DNA of 64,000 nt from an uncultured Bacteroidales bacterium. Lineage in GTDB: Bacteria; Bacteroidota; Bacteroidia; Bacteroidales; UBA932. Shown piece by piece: positions 25,950-34,979 of this stretch. Each line of letters begins with the position of its first letter. Within the stretch, counting starts at the first letter, position 1. Both the position numbers and the translations under genes were made by a program. A model generated the notes under the pieces. That model searched no databases and was not told the origin of the DNA. It was given only the letters and a program-made list of their open reading frames with translations. The DNA is taken from positions 1 to 64,000 of the forward strand of contig ONXC01000002.1 in the NCBI GenBank assembly GCA_900321715.1. Direction: 5' to 3'.

Positions 25950-26331
25950 GTTGCTGTGCAATGAGGGGAAGAAGCTGGTCATCGGCGGGAAGCCAGTTTA
26001 CGCTGTGGAGTTCATCGGCCCGGAGCCAGCGGGCGGCCTCGTGCTCGTTGAGGTGAAGTGCCTCAGAGAGAAGCGAGCACATGTAGCAGTGCATGGTGAG
26101 ATGGAACTGGGGGTAGTCCCATTCTATGGTTGTGAGGTATTTGTCTATGCCTATTTCCGTATCCAGTTCCTCACGGATCTCACGGATAAGGGCCTCCTGA
26201 GGGCTTTCTCCGGGTTCAATCTTACCTCCCGGCAGTTCCCACCAGTCCTTCCAGTCTCCATAGCCCCGCTGGGTGGCAAATATCCTGTCACCCTTACGTA
26301 TGATTGCCGCTACAACTTCAATCCTTTTCAT
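25927..26331 (-). CDS. NUDIX hydrolase, MutT/8-oxo-dGTP-diphosphatase-like
   Basis: 134 residues from ATG 26331; the frame stays open far upstream across obgE, but that part is not coding. The Nudix box reads [26 protein letters not shown] (GX5EX7REUXEEXGU with Thr for Gly). [33 protein letters not shown] before it is typical of MutT-type (d)NTP pyrophosphohydrolases, which clear oxidised nucleotides. It is convergent with the DUF1016 gene (23-base overlap) and divergent from obgE. Confidence 0.9.
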   Translation of the reverse strand: MKRIEVVAAIIRKGDRIFATQRGYGDWKDWWELPGGKIEPGESPQEALIREIREELDTEIGIDKYLTTIEWDYPQFHLTMHCYMCSLLSEALHLNEHEAARWLRADELHSVNWLPADDQLLPLIAQQLSIGNVK

Positions 26332-26336
26332 ACAGA

Positions 26337-26344
26337 CAAATATA
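26337..26344 (-). promoter_or_regulatory. -7 promoter box of the NUDIX gene
   Basis: TATATTTG on the minus strand, five bases before the ATG at 26331. Confidence 0.55.
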
Positions 26345-26358
26345 CGGCAAAAATTCCG

Positions 26359-26366
26359 TATCTTTG
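26359..26366 (+). promoter_or_regulatory. -7 promoter box of obgE
   Basis: TATCTTTG at 26359-26366, seven bases before the obgE ATG. The two opposite promoters share a 42-base intergenic space. Confidence 0.6.
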
Positions 26367-26373
26367 CAGCGTT

Positions 26374-27366
26374 ATGGCAGAATCGAACTTCATAGACTAC
26401 GTGCGCATTTTCTGCGCAAGCGGGCACGGGGGAGCCGGAAGCGCCCACCTTCACAGGGCAAAATACGTCCCCAAGGGCGGCCCGGACGGCGGAGACGGCG
26501 GCCGCGGCGGCCACATCATCCTGAGGGTGAATCCCCAGCTCTGGACGCTCATCCACCTGCGTTACCGCAAGGTTGTCCGCGCGGATAACGGCGGCAACGG
26601 CGCCGAAGCCCTCAAAAGGGGCAAGAACGGGGCCGATATAGTCCTGGAAGTACCCCAGGGCGTAGTCGTGAAGGATGCAGAGACAGAAGAAGTAATCACG
26701 GAACTTGTAGAGCCCGGCCAGGAATACATCCTGTGCCAGGGCGGCAAGGGCGGCTGGGGAAACGACCACTTCAAGAGCGCCACCAACCAGACTCCCCGTT
26801 ACGCCCAGCCCGGTGAGGACGGTCAGGAAGGCTGGTTCATCCTGGAACTGAAAGTCCTTGCAGACGTTGGCCTGGTGGGTTTCCCCAACGCCGGAAAGTC
26901 CACCCTTCTTTCCGTCATAACATCGGCCAAACCAAAGATTGCAAACTACGCATTCACAACCCTGGAGCCCAATCTTGGCATAGTGCGTTACTATGACGAC
27001 CGTTCCTTTGTGATGGCCGATATCCCCGGAATCATAGAAGGTGCCCACGAGGGTAAGGGCATCGGCATTCGCTTCCTCCGGCACATTGAGCGCAATTCCG
27101 TACTGCTTTTCATGGTGGCTGCAGACGAGCCTGACGTAATGAAGGGTTATAAGATCCTTCTAAACGAGCTGGAGGAGTATAACCCGGAACTTCTTGTGAA
27201 AGACCGCGTCCTTGCCATTACCAAGATGGACCTTATTGATGATAAGCAGAAGGCAAAGATAGAGAAGAAGATTCCCTCTGACCTTCCCCACGTATTTATC
27301 TCTTCCGTAGCCCACCTTGGCCTTGAAGAGCTTAAGGAAGAACTCTGGAAAGCGCTTAATAAATGA
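26374..27366 (+). CDS. obgE: GTPase Obg/CgtA
   Basis: 330 residues. The ATG at 26374 directly follows its promoter box; the open frame upstream is antisense to the NUDIX gene. The glycine-rich Obg fold is at 1-158 ([30 protein letters not shown]). The G domain follows: G1 GFPNAGKS, switch region [10 protein letters not shown]3 DIPG, and G4 seen as TKMD. Obg is an essential ribosome-associated GTPase active in 50S assembly and stress signalling. The PAP2 gene overlaps its last four bases. Confidence 0.97.
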   Translation: MAESNFIDYVRIFCASGHGGAGSAHLHRAKYVPKGGPDGGDGGRGGHIILRVNPQLWTLIHLRYRKVVRADNGGNGAEALKRGKNGADIVLEVPQGVVVKDAETEEVITELVEPGQEYILCQGGKGGWGNDHFKSATNQTPRYAQPGEDGQEGWFILELKVLADVGLVGFPNAGKSTLLSVITSAKPKIANYAFTTLEPNLGIVRYYDDRSFVMADIPGIIEGAHEGKGIGIRFLRHIERNSVLLFMVAADEPDVMKGYKILLNELEEYNPELLVKDRVLAITKMDLIDDKQKAKIEKKIPSDLPHVFISSVAHLGLEELKEELWKALNK

Positions 27367-27941
27367 TTGACATAGTTCAGATAGACCAGACCGCCACCCT
27401 GTGGATAAACAAGCTGGACACTCCGGCGCTGTATCCTCTGTGGATGGTACTCTCAGATGCAAAGATCTGGTTCCCTGCCTATGCACTTGTGATGGCCTTC
27501 ATTATCTGGAAACTGGGGTGGAAGAAGGGACTTCTTGTAAGCGTATCCCTGATCCTCTGCGTAGTCCTCACAGACCAGCTCTCCGTGCTGGTAAAAGACA
27601 GCGTAGCAAGGCTCAGGCCATGCTACAACACCTGGATGGTAGAAAACGGTGTCATCATGCCATACGGCCAAACCGGGCATCTGTACGGCTTCTTCTCAAG
27701 CCACGCCGCAAATGTCTTTGGCTTTGCCGCCGGCAGTTCCCTGGGGCTTAAGCTAAACGGAAAAGCCGTTCCGGCATATGCCTGGGGCGTTTTCATCTGG
27801 GCTTCCCTTGTGAGTCTAGGGCGCATAATGATGGCCGCCCACTTCCTTGGAGATGTCCTTGTGGGAGTGGTGTTTGGCCTGAGTATAGGTGTGATTCTGG
27901 CTTACCTTGTGCGCCTTATAGTTGTTAAAGCGCGTCTATAA
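27363..27941 (+). CDS. PAP2-family membrane phosphatase
   Basis: 192 residues with five to six membrane helices. The three-part phosphatase signature is present: KDSVARLRP (K-x6-RP), SSHAAN (PSGH-type, with Ser-Ser-His) and [12 protein letters not shown] (R-x5-H-x3-D). Bacterial members remove phosphate from undecaprenyl pyrophosphate, phosphatidate or phosphatidylglycerol phosphate. It starts within the obgE stop region (ATGA overlap) and ends by overlapping murF, 17 bases tail to tail. Confidence 0.88.
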   Translation: MIDIVQIDQTATLWINKLDTPALYPLWMVLSDAKIWFPAYALVMAFIIWKLGWKKGLLVSVSLILCVVLTDQLSVLVKDSVARLRPCYNTWMVENGVIMPYGQTGHLYGFFSSHAANVFGFAAGSSLGLKLNGKAVPAYAWGVFIWASLVSLGRIMMAAHFLGDVLVGVVFGLSIGVILAYLVRLIVVKARL

Positions 27942-29187
27942 CCTTTTCCATACGGGTTCCGCGTGAGCCCTTCACAAGGACCGTGCAGCCGCTGAGGGGG
28001 TTGGCGCGGAGCCAATCGGCCAGGGCATCTGACGTATCAAACACCGGAATACCCGTGCCTTCTGCAGCTTTCCTGAATTCAGAGCCCACAAGGATGGCCT
28101 CCTGGCCCTTCAGGCGGGCAACCACCTTGGCGTGCTCCGCTGAGGAATCGGCCCCCAGTTCACGCATGTCCCCAAGGAGGGCCACCTTACGGCCCTCGCA
28201 GAGAGAAAGGTTGTCAAGCGCTACCGCCATTGAAGAAGGATTGGCGTTGTAGGCATCCACGATGAGGGTATTGCGTTCCGTTCTCACAAGCTGGGAACGG
28301 TTGTTTGACGGGACGTAGCCCTCAACTGCCTTGAATGCGTCTGCCTCATGCACACCGAAGAACCAGCCAATCTTGAGGGCTGCCAGTACGTTTGTGGCGT
28401 TGTAGGCACCCACAAGATGGGTTTCAAGGGTACGGCCATCCTCCCATTTCATCCTAAGGAAAGGATCCCTGGCCGATGAAGGCAGAACCTCCACTCCGTC
28501 CAGGCCATATGCGATGCATGTCATCTCCCTGTCCCAGAGCATACCCTGGAGGACGGGGTCATCGGCATTGGCAAAAACAATTCCGTCAGTCTCCTTGAGA
28601 TAATCGTAGAGGAGACCCTTTGCGTGCATCACGCCCTCATAGCTTCCAAAACCCTCCAGATGGGCCTTGCCCACATTTGTGATGAGGCCGTGGCTGGGCT
28701 GTGACACCGCCAGAAGCGGCTTGAGGTCATCGGGATGGCTTGCGCCCATCTCAATTACGGCAATCTCTGCATCAGGGCCGATTTTTAGAACGGACAGCGG
28801 CACCCCAATCTCATTGTTGAGGTTCCCGACGGTGGCGACAACCTTGTACTTTGCGGCAAGGACCGTGCTTATAAGTTCCTTGGTGGTGGTTTTCCCGTTG
28901 GTGCCCGTAAGGCCTATCACTGGGATGTCCAGCTGGCTGCGATGATAAGCCGCCAGGGCCTTCAGGGTTTCAAGGGTATCCTTGACCTTTATAAGACGGG
29001 GATCTTCCTCCTTCACGGAGTCATTTACCACGGCATAACATGCACCGGCCTCAAGGGCCTGGAACGCGAAGGCGTTACCGTCAAAGTTTTCCCCTTTGAG
29101 GGCAAAGAAAAGCTGGTTTTCCTTAATTGTGCGGGTGTCCGTATTCACGCCCGCCGATGCTTTGAAAATTGCGTATAGGTCTTTCAT
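27925..29187 (-). CDS. murF: UDP-N-acetylmuramoyl-tripeptide--D-alanyl-D-alanine ligase
   Basis: 420 residues. The ATP loop is GTNGKTTT at residues 95-102. Other Mur ligase blocks are TRTIKENQLFFALKGENFDGN, EMGASHPDDLKPLL, and YNANPSSMAVALDNL. MurF adds D-Ala-D-Ala in the cytoplasm to complete the peptidoglycan pentapeptide. It is the last gene of the tgt-lptF/G-dut-murF operon and overlaps dut by one base (TAATG). Confidence 0.95.
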   Translation of the reverse strand: MKDLYAIFKASAGVNTDTRTIKENQLFFALKGENFDGNAFAFQALEAGACYAVVNDSVKEEDPRLIKVKDTLETLKALAAYHRSQLDIPVIGLTGTNGKTTTKELISTVLAAKYKVVATVGNLNNEIGVPLSVLKIGPDAEIAVIEMGASHPDDLKPLLAVSQPSHGLITNVGKAHLEGFGSYEGVMHAKGLLYDYLKETDGIVFANADDPVLQGMLWDREMTCIAYGLDGVEVLPSSARDPFLRMKWEDGRTLETHLVGAYNATNVLAALKIGWFFGVHEADAFKAVEGYVPSNNRSQLVRTERNTLIVDAYNANPSSMAVALDNLSLCEGRKVALLGDMRELGADSSAEHAKVVARLKGQEAILVGSEFRKAAEGTGIPVFDTSDALADWLRANPLSGCTVLVKGSRGTRMEKVIDAL

Positions 29188-29618
29188 TATCTTCCTGTGC
29201 TGCCGAATCCGCCGGCGCCGCGCTCTGTGCTGTCAAGAGATTCCACTTCCTCCCATTCCGCCGTCTCATGACGGGCAATCACCATCTGGGCAATCCTTTC
29301 CCCGGGGACAATCTCAAAAGGCTCATTGGAGAGGTTAACCAGGATGACCTTTATCTCTCCCCTGTAATCCGCGTCAATGGTGCCCGGGGTATTCAGGACG
29401 GTGATTCCGTGCTTTGCCGCAAGGCCGCTGCGTGGCCTTACCTGGGCCTCATAGCCCGCCGGAAGGGCAATGTAAAGGCCAGTTGGGACAAGCGCCCTTT
29501 CAAGTGGGCCGATTGTAACGGAGGATTCAAGATTTGCCCTGAGGTCCACCCCGGCGCTCTGAGGCGTAGCATAGGACGGGCAGGGATGGCTGGATTTATT
29601 AACAATCCTGACTTTCAT
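29187..29618 (-). CDS. dut: dUTP diphosphatase
   Basis: 143 residues, a standard trimeric dUTPase. The five motifs are visible: [19 protein letters not shown], the substrate loop [21 protein letters not shown], and the Gly-rich C-terminal arm [11 protein letters not shown]. It hydrolyses dUTP to dUMP and keeps uracil out of DNA. It is directly adjacent to the LptF/G gene (no spacer) and overlaps murF by one base. Confidence 0.97.
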   Translation of the reverse strand: MKVRIVNKSSHPCPSYATPQSAGVDLRANLESSVTIGPLERALVPTGLYIALPAGYEAQVRPRSGLAAKHGITVLNTPGTIDADYRGEIKVILVNLSNEPFEIVPGERIAQMVIARHETAEWEEVESLDSTERGAGGFGSTGR

Positions 29619-30710
29619 TTATTTAGGTGCTTTTATATACAGTACTATGGCAATTACCGCGTATATATAGTTTGGCAGCCATATGGCTATTGACGGCGGA
29701 AGTGTATCCGTTGCCACGAACATCTCGCTGAACTGCTGGAAAAGGATGTAGGAGAAGCCCAGGGCTGTACCTGCCGCCAGGTTCAGGCCCATGCCTCCAC
29801 GCCGTTTCTTGGTACAGAGCGACACCGCGATGATGGTGAGGATTATGGAGGAAAGCGGCATGGCCATACGGTTATTCTTCTCAATGAGGGCGGCCGATAC
29901 AGATGCGTCACCTCTCATGGTCTGAGTCTTGATAAGCCTCTCAAGTTCTGCCTCATTAAGCCGCGTTATAGTGTACTTGTTAAGGAAGAAATCCTCCCTG
30001 GTAAGGCTTAGGACGGTGTCCAGCTGACGTCCGGAGCGGACGTGGTCTCCAAGGCCTTCGTCGTAATCCCTGATGAACCAGTTGCGGAGTTTCCACCTTC
30101 CCGTAACTGTATCAAACTGGGCGCTCTCTGCGGTAATCTTTGAGCGGAGATGGCCGCCAGAAAGGTCCTCAAGGGTAAAGTTATACGCAGTATTGTTGTA
30201 TGCGCTGAAGGACTCCAGATACACAAAGTGGTCGTTCTCCAGCTTGTAGTGCATGTCGTGGCCTATCTTAACCTTCATACGGGGGATGTACTTCTGCTCG
30301 AAATCCACCTTACGGCCCACCTGATGAGGAATCACCCACATGCCAAGGCCCATGGACAGGAACATGATGAACACGGCCGATACAAGGTACGGCACCATGA
30401 GCCGGTGGAAGGATATGCCGCTTGAGAGCATGGCCACAACTTCCGAGTCCTGGGTCATCTTGGAGGTGAAGAAGATAACGGTGAGGAACACGAACATGGG
30501 AGAATACATGTTCATGAAGTAAGGGATGAATCCAAGGTAGTAATCCAGGAAGATTTCCTTCATGGGAGCATCTTTTCTCACAAAATCCTCAATCTTCTCA
30601 CTTACGTCGAAGATCACGATTATGACCGCAAGAAGCAGCAGTGCCATGAAGAATGTCACCAGAAACTTCTTGATTATGTACCAGTCCAGTTTCTTCAGTC
30701 CAAGGTTCAT
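29619..30710 (-). CDS. LptF/LptG family permease
   Basis: 363 residues. It has three N-terminal membrane helices (near 15-38, 55-80, 95-120), a periplasmic beta-jellyroll region, and three C-terminal helices (near 280-300, 308-325, 335-358). This is the YjgP/YjgQ layout. The protein is part of the LPS exporter, which moves lipopolysaccharide from the inner membrane to the periplasmic bridge. Whether it is the F or G partner cannot be told. It overlaps tgt by four bases. Confidence 0.9.
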   Translation of the reverse strand: MNLGLKKLDWYIIKKFLVTFFMALLLLAVIIVIFDVSEKIEDFVRKDAPMKEIFLDYYLGFIPYFMNMYSPMFVFLTVIFFTSKMTQDSEVVAMLSSGISFHRLMVPYLVSAVFIMFLSMGLGMWVIPHQVGRKVDFEQKYIPRMKVKIGHDMHYKLENDHFVYLESFSAYNNTAYNFTLEDLSGGHLRSKITAESAQFDTVTGRWKLRNWFIRDYDEGLGDHVRSGRQLDTVLSLTREDFFLNKYTITRLNEAELERLIKTQTMRGDASVSAALIEKNNRMAMPLSSIILTIIAVSLCTKKRRGGMGLNLAAGTALGFSYILFQQFSEMFVATDTLPPSIAIWLPNYIYAVIAIVLYIKAPK

Positions 30711-31849
30711 AAGCGCTGCGTCAGTTTTGGAAGAACGGCATTTTTCCAGGCCGTGAAGTCCCCTGCCTCAATGTGCTCACGGGCCTTTGTGACAAGGTCC
30801 AGATAGAAGGCAAGGTTATGTTCCGAGGCCACCATGGCGGCAAACATCTCCTTTGCTATGAATAGGTGATGTATGTACGCGCGGGTGTAGTAACTGTCTA
30901 CAAATGAAGTGCCGCAAGGGTCCAGCGGGGTGAAATCGTCCGTCCACTTGGAGTTTCTCATGTTCATTATGCCGTTCCAGGTGAAGAGCATTCCGTTGCG
31001 GCCGTTACGGGTGGGCATCACGCAGTCAAACATATCTATGCCGCGCGCTATGCCTTCAAGGATGTTGGCGGGGGTGCCTACTCCCATAAGGTAACGGGGC
31101 TTCCCGGCAGGAAGGAGCGGACAGGTTATCTCCAGCATCTCATACATCTTCTCCGTGGGTTCCCCTACTGCAAGGCCGCCTACGGCGTAGCCGCCGCGGT
31201 TGGCGTTATCAAGGGTGAGGGCGTGCTCTACGGCGCGTTTCCTCAGGACCGGATACACGCAGCCCTGGATAATTGGGAACATTGTCTGGGAGTAGCCGTA
31301 GAGGGGTTCCGTCTCATCAAAATGCCTTGCAAAGCGCTCCAGCCAGCCCTGGGTGAGTTTCAGAGACTTTGCGGCATAGCGTTCATCGGCGTCTCCGGGG
31401 CAGCACTCGTCAAGGGCCATTATTATATCGGCCCCTATTATGCGCTGGGTATCAACGTTGTTTTCCGGGGTGAAGATGTGCTTGGAGCCGTCTATGTGGG
31501 AGGAGAACTTGCAGCCTTCTTCCGTGAGCTTACGGATGGGGGCCAGGGAGAACACCTGAAAACCGCCGCTGTCCGTGAGGATGGGCCTGTCCCAATGCTC
31601 GAACTTATGCAGGCCGCCGGCCTTGCGGAGGGTGTCAAGACCCGGCCTCAGATATAAGTGATAGGTGTTTCCAAGGATGATCTGGGCCTTTATATCGGCC
31701 TCCAGATCCTTGTGATACACTCCCTTCACGGAGCCAACCGTGCCAACCGGCATGAAGATGGGAGTCCTTATTTCCCCGTGGTCCGTGGAAATGACTCCGG
31801 CCCTTGCGGCCGACTGAGTGTCCGTAGCCTGTAATTTAAATTCAAACAT
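30707..31849 (-). CDS. tgt: tRNA-guanine transglycosylase (queuosine synthesis)
   Basis: 380 residues. The catalytic Asp regions are visible: ILTDSGGFQVFSL, and GGLAVGEP followed by LMGVGTPANILEGIARGIDMFDCVMPTRNGRNG. TGT swaps guanine 34 for preQ1 in Asn, Asp, His and Tyr tRNAs. The zinc-site segment toward the C-terminus (residues after 300) shows Cys and His positions such as LDPCGTSF. It heads the tgt-lptF/G-dut-murF operon. Confidence 0.96.
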   Translation of the reverse strand: MFEFKLQATDTQSAARAGVISTDHGEIRTPIFMPVGTVGSVKGVYHKDLEADIKAQIILGNTYHLYLRPGLDTLRKAGGLHKFEHWDRPILTDSGGFQVFSLAPIRKLTEEGCKFSSHIDGSKHIFTPENNVDTQRIIGADIIMALDECCPGDADERYAAKSLKLTQGWLERFARHFDETEPLYGYSQTMFPIIQGCVYPVLRKRAVEHALTLDNANRGGYAVGGLAVGEPTEKMYEMLEITCPLLPAGKPRYLMGVGTPANILEGIARGIDMFDCVMPTRNGRNGMLFTWNGIMNMRNSKWTDDFTPLDPCGTSFVDSYYTRAYIHHLFIAKEMFAAMVASEHNLAFYLDLVTKAREHIEAGDFTAWKNAVLPKLTQRL

Positions 31850-31854
31850 CTCTG

Positions 31855-31862
31855 CAAAAATA
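31855..31862 (-). promoter_or_regulatory. -7 promoter box of the tgt operon
   Basis: TATTTTTG on the minus strand, five bases before the tgt ATG at 31849. Confidence 0.5.
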
Positions 31863-31874
31863 CGGAAAAATTCG

Positions 31875-31882
31875 TACTTTTG
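31875..31882 (+). promoter_or_regulatory. -7 promoter box of the nucleoside transporter gene
   Basis: TACTTTTG at 31875-31882, 38 bases before the ATG at 31921; opposite and close to the tgt promoter. Confidence 0.5.
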
Positions 31883-31920
31883 TATGATGAACCTGTAACT
31901 AATAACAAATAATATAATCT

Positions 31921-33204
31921 ATGAAATTTCAAATCAAGCCAATCCAGGTGAAGCTGGCAGTGCTCAACTTCATTGAATTTGCCGTTTGGGGAGCATACCT
32001 CACTTCCCTGGGCCGTTATCTTGGTAATATCGGCCTTGGTCCCCAGATCAAGTGGTTCTTTGCAATGCAGGGAATTGTTTCCATCTTCATGCCCACCCTT
32101 ATGGGTATCCTTGCAGACCGCAAGATGGAAGCACAGAAGGTCCTGGCCCTGTGCCACGGCCTTGCCGGCATCTTCATGATTGGCGCAGGCGCTTACTGCA
32201 TGATGGCAGGAAGCGTGGTTGAATTCGCTCCCCTGTTTGTGCTCTACAGCCTAAGTGTGGCATTCTTCATGCCTACAATCGCCCTTGTGAATTCCGTGGC
32301 TTACAACGCCCTCGCAAAGGAAGGGATGGATCCAGTGAAAGATTATCCGCCCATCCGTGTGTTCGGAACCATCGGCTTTATCTGCAGCATGCTCCTCACC
32401 AACTTCCTTTCCATCAAGGGAGTCCGCATGCAGGAAACCTTCACCCAGCTGCTCTCTTCCGGCATCCTGTCGCTTGTGATGTGCGCCTACTCTCTCACAA
32501 TGCCGTCATGCCCCGTGAACAAGGCAGGTGGCAAGCAGTCCTTCGCAGAGGCATTCGGCCTCAAGGCCTTCACCCTTTTCAAGGACGGCCAGTTTGCCAT
32601 CTTCTTCATTTTCTCAATGCTTCTTGGCGCATCCCTCCAGATCACAAACGGTTACGCCAATACCTTCCTCGGATCATTTGCCGCCAATCCGGCTTATGCC
32701 GATACCTTCGCCGTCAAGAACTCCAACGCCCTCATAGCCATCTCACAGGCTTCTGAGACCCTCTGCATCCTCCTTATCCCCTTCTTCATGAAGAGGTTCG
32801 GCATCAAGAAGGTTATGCTCATCTCCATGTTCGCCTGGGTGCTGCGCTTCGGCCTGTTCGGCCTTGGCAACCCCGCCATGCCCGGCGTTCTGCTGTTCAT
32901 CCTCAGCTGCATAGTCTACGGTATGGCATTTGACTTCTTCAACATCTCCGGTTCCCTCTACGTTGAGCAGAACGCCGCAGTGGACATCCGCTCCAGCGCG
33001 CAGGGACTGTTCATGATGATGACAAACGGTTTCGGTGCAACCATCGGCACCCTTGCCGCCGGCGCCGTGGTGGATTCAGTGGGCGTGTTTGAGAACCCCG
33101 CCGCCTGGCCCAACGCCTGGTACATCTTCGCAGGTTACGCCCTTGTGGTAGCCATCCTCTTCTGGATCCTGTTCAAAGATCCGCAGAAGAAGGAAGCCCG
33201 TTGA
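31921..33204 (+). CDS. MFS nucleoside permease (NupG/XapB-like)
   Basis: 427 residues with twelve membrane helices. It matches the nucleoside:H+ symporter family: FIEFAVWGAYLTSLGRYL at the start, MPTLMGILADRKM between helices 2 and 3, and IRVFGTIGFI in the middle. Substrate is most likely purine or pyrimidine nucleosides. It stands alone and ends before an 18-bp terminator hairpin. The window also encodes nucleobase permeases and a Tsx-like channel (45185-48743). Confidence 0.88.
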   Translation: MKFQIKPIQVKLAVLNFIEFAVWGAYLTSLGRYLGNIGLGPQIKWFFAMQGIVSIFMPTLMGILADRKMEAQKVLALCHGLAGIFMIGAGAYCMMAGSVVEFAPLFVLYSLSVAFFMPTIALVNSVAYNALAKEGMDPVKDYPPIRVFGTIGFICSMLLTNFLSIKGVRMQETFTQLLSSGILSLVMCAYSLTMPSCPVNKAGGKQSFAEAFGLKAFTLFKDGQFAIFFIFSMLLGASLQITNGYANTFLGSFAANPAYADTFAVKNSNALIAISQASETLCILLIPFFMKRFGIKKVMLISMFAWVLRFGLFGLGNPAMPGVLLFILSCIVYGMAFDFFNISGSLYVEQNAAVDIRSSAQGLFMMMTNGFGATIGTLAAGAVVDSVGVFENPAAWPNAWYIFAGYALVVAILFWILFKDPQKKEAR

Positions 33205-33230
33205 ATGGAACAGCCTAATACTGAGTTACT

Positions 33231-33274
33231 TATGCAAAAACCCCTATGTTAAATGACATAGGGGTTTTTGCATA
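33231..33274. terminator. Bidirectional terminator between nucleoside permease and alkaline phosphatase
   Basis: A perfect 18-bp inverted repeat (33231-33248 with 33257-33274) around an 8-base loop. The arms carry A5 then CCCC on the left and GGGG then T5 on the right, so it can work on both strands for the convergent genes. Confidence 0.9.
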
Positions 33275-33300
33275 AACTATTGATAGTAAGGCAATTCCAT

Positions 33301-34704
33301 TCAACGGATATATCCGGCAAGTTTTGCAATGGTGGGGGCGATCTCTGCGTTGTCCCTTACCTCACGGAATGCCTCGTGGCCGGCGCCGGTGACGTAGAGG
33401 CCCACGGGAGAGCCGGAGTGGGAGCCGTAACTGAAGCGATAGCCGGCTGCGCGGTCAAGGCACTTAACCGCCTCATCCACAATCTTATAGTTCACGGAGT
33501 ACAGGTTCTCTGAAGAAAGGTTCCTGTTGCCGCCCTTCCCGAAGGTCTGGTCGTACACCTCCTTGAGGGCAGCCTCCTCCTTGGAGGAAACCTCCACCTT
33601 GTCCCAGAGGCCAAGGTTATCGGCAAAAAACTCCTTCACATCATCCCATGACGGGGCCTTGAAGGGCTCATCCTCAGGGAAGAACTCCTCACGGAACTCC
33701 TCTGTGAGCACCGGCGTGGAGCCCTTCTGATAGGCAAGGCGCTCCGGATGGATCTCATATTTGCCTGCGCCAAGCATAAGGCCGCCGGTCTCATGGTCTG
33801 CGGTGATAAGGATGAGGGTTTCCTTGGGATGACGGGCAAGGAATTCCAGCGCAAGGTCCACGGAGTAAGCCATATCCGTAAGTTCCTGGAAGGCCGATGC
33901 CGCATCCGTGCCGTGGCAGGCCCAGTCTATCTTTCCGCCCTCTATCATCACAAAGAAGCCTTTCTTGCCGAAGTGCTTCTCAAGGTAAGCGATACCGGCT
34001 TTCACAAAGTCCGATAGCTGGGTGTCGTCCTCCTCACGGTCGATGGCATAGGGAAGGTCCTCCTGGGGCTTGCCGCTGAGGCAGAGTACCCTGCCGTCAA
34101 CGTCCTCCACGCCGGAAAAGTCGGGGCCCTTGAAAAGCGTAATGCCAGCATCGGCCGCCATCTTTTCATAATACTCTGGGCTGCGCTCAGAGCCTTTGTC
34201 CATAATGAAGCCGGCGCCTGCGGCAAAGTCCACAGGGGCCGATATGAGCTGGGTGGAGATATCTTCGTAGTTCTTGCGGACGGCCGTGTGGGCCACAAAG
34301 GAGGCCGGAGTTGCGTGGTTGATACCTACACTTGTGATGACTCCGGTGCCATAACCTGCGGCGTGCGCCCATTCCGTGAGGCAGGAAACGGGGTTGCCGT
34401 CAAGGTCCACGCCGATTGCGCTGTTGTATGTCTTCACGCCGGAAGCAAGGGCGGTACCGCCTGCTGCGGAATCCGTCACCAGGGAGTTCCCTGACACGGT
34501 TGTGATGAAATTACGTACGGGAAACTGGGTGAAGTTAATCACCTCAGGGCCGTTACCAGTGGCTTTATTGTACTGCTCCGTACCCATCACCTGATTGATG
34601 CCCATTCCGTCTCCGATGAAATAGAACACATATTTTACCTCGGGTTTTGAGGCGCACCCCACAGCAAGCGCTGCAAATAGAACTAATAAGGATAACTTTT
34701 TCAT
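33301..34704 (-). CDS. Alkaline phosphatase (PhoA superfamily), lipoprotein
   Basis: 467 residues. Lipoprotein signal with lipobox AVGC (Cys17). The catalytic serine lies in VTDSAAGGTALASGVKT (Asp78-Ser79), and metal ligands include FIGDGMG (Asp32), MIEGGKIDWACH, and TADHETGG. A final His near GSHSGSPVGLYVTG completes the zinc site. It hydrolyses phosphomonoesters outside the inner membrane, probably to obtain phosphate. It has its own promoter and a shared terminator. Confidence 0.92.
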   Translation of the reverse strand: MKKLSLLVLFAALAVGCASKPEVKYVFYFIGDGMGINQVMGTEQYNKATGNGPEVINFTQFPVRNFITTVSGNSLVTDSAAGGTALASGVKTYNSAIGVDLDGNPVSCLTEWAHAAGYGTGVITSVGINHATPASFVAHTAVRKNYEDISTQLISAPVDFAAGAGFIMDKGSERSPEYYEKMAADAGITLFKGPDFSGVEDVDGRVLCLSGKPQEDLPYAIDREEDDTQLSDFVKAGIAYLEKHFGKKGFFVMIEGGKIDWACHGTDAASAFQELTDMAYSVDLALEFLARHPKETLILITADHETGGLMLGAGKYEIHPERLAYQKGSTPVLTEEFREEFFPEDEPFKAPSWDDVKEFFADNLGLWDKVEVSSKEEAALKEVYDQTFGKGGNRNLSSENLYSVNYKIVDEAVKCLDRAAGYRFSYGSHSGSPVGLYVTGAGHEAFREVRDNAEIAPTIAKLAGYIR

Positions 34705-34724
34705 ACTGCTGTTTTAAGTATCAG

Positions 34725-34732
34725 CAAAGTTA
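34725..34732 (-). promoter_or_regulatory. -7 promoter box of the alkaline phosphatase gene
   Basis: TAACTTTG on the minus strand, 20 bases before the ATG at 34704. No Pho-box-like repeat was recognised. Confidence 0.5.
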
Positions 34733-34756
34733 CAAAAAAATCGGCCAATTTATTTG

Positions 34757-34764
34757 TATATTTG
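34757..34764 (+). promoter_or_regulatory. -7 promoter box of the 43-residue small protein gene
   Basis: TATATTTG at 34757-34764, 30 bases before the ATG at 34795. Confidence 0.55.
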
Positions 34765-34794
34765 CACCTCGGTAATTAATAAAGATCAGATTAT

Positions 34795-34926
34795 ATGAAA
34801 AGATTTCCAATCTCCCAGCATGGCGTCACAGTCACCTTCAGAGATTTCGCAAAGGGCGTAGATGAGGCCGATGTAACCTTCGACCTTTCCCTCTATCCCA
34901 ACGCAACTATCATCGATAAAAGATAA
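34795..34926 (+). CDS. Small protein of 43 residues, unknown function
   Basis: A 43-codon frame from ATG to TAA, starting MKRFPISQHGVTVTFRDFAK and ending NATIIDKR. Codon use matches the neighbouring genes (GCC GAT, ACC TTC, GAC CTT). It has a Bacteroidetes-type -7 box 30 bases upstream and a strong hairpin 15 bases downstream. The sequence alternates in a way that suggests a small all-beta or beta-alpha fold, with no membrane segment and no signal peptide. It lies between the alkaline phosphatase promoter and tmRNA, facing tmRNA. No family recognised. The promoter-gene-terminator order supports a real gene. Confidence 0.6.
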   Translation: MKRFPISQHGVTVTFRDFAKGVDEADVTFDLSLYPNATIIDKR

Positions 34927-34940
34927 TAAGGAATATCATT

Positions 34941-34979
34941 CCACTGAAAAAGCTCCCAGGTTGGGAGCTTTTTCAGTGG
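34941..34979. terminator. Bidirectional terminator shared by the small protein gene and tmRNA
   Basis: A perfect 18-bp stem (34941-34958 with 34962-34979) with a GGT loop. The arms contain A5/T5 runs. On the minus strand it overlaps the last bases of tmRNA. Confidence 0.85.

Noticed and set aside
26332..27084. Upstream extension of the NUDIX gene
   Set aside because: It lies antisense to obgE, and a promoter box directly precedes the ATG at 26331.
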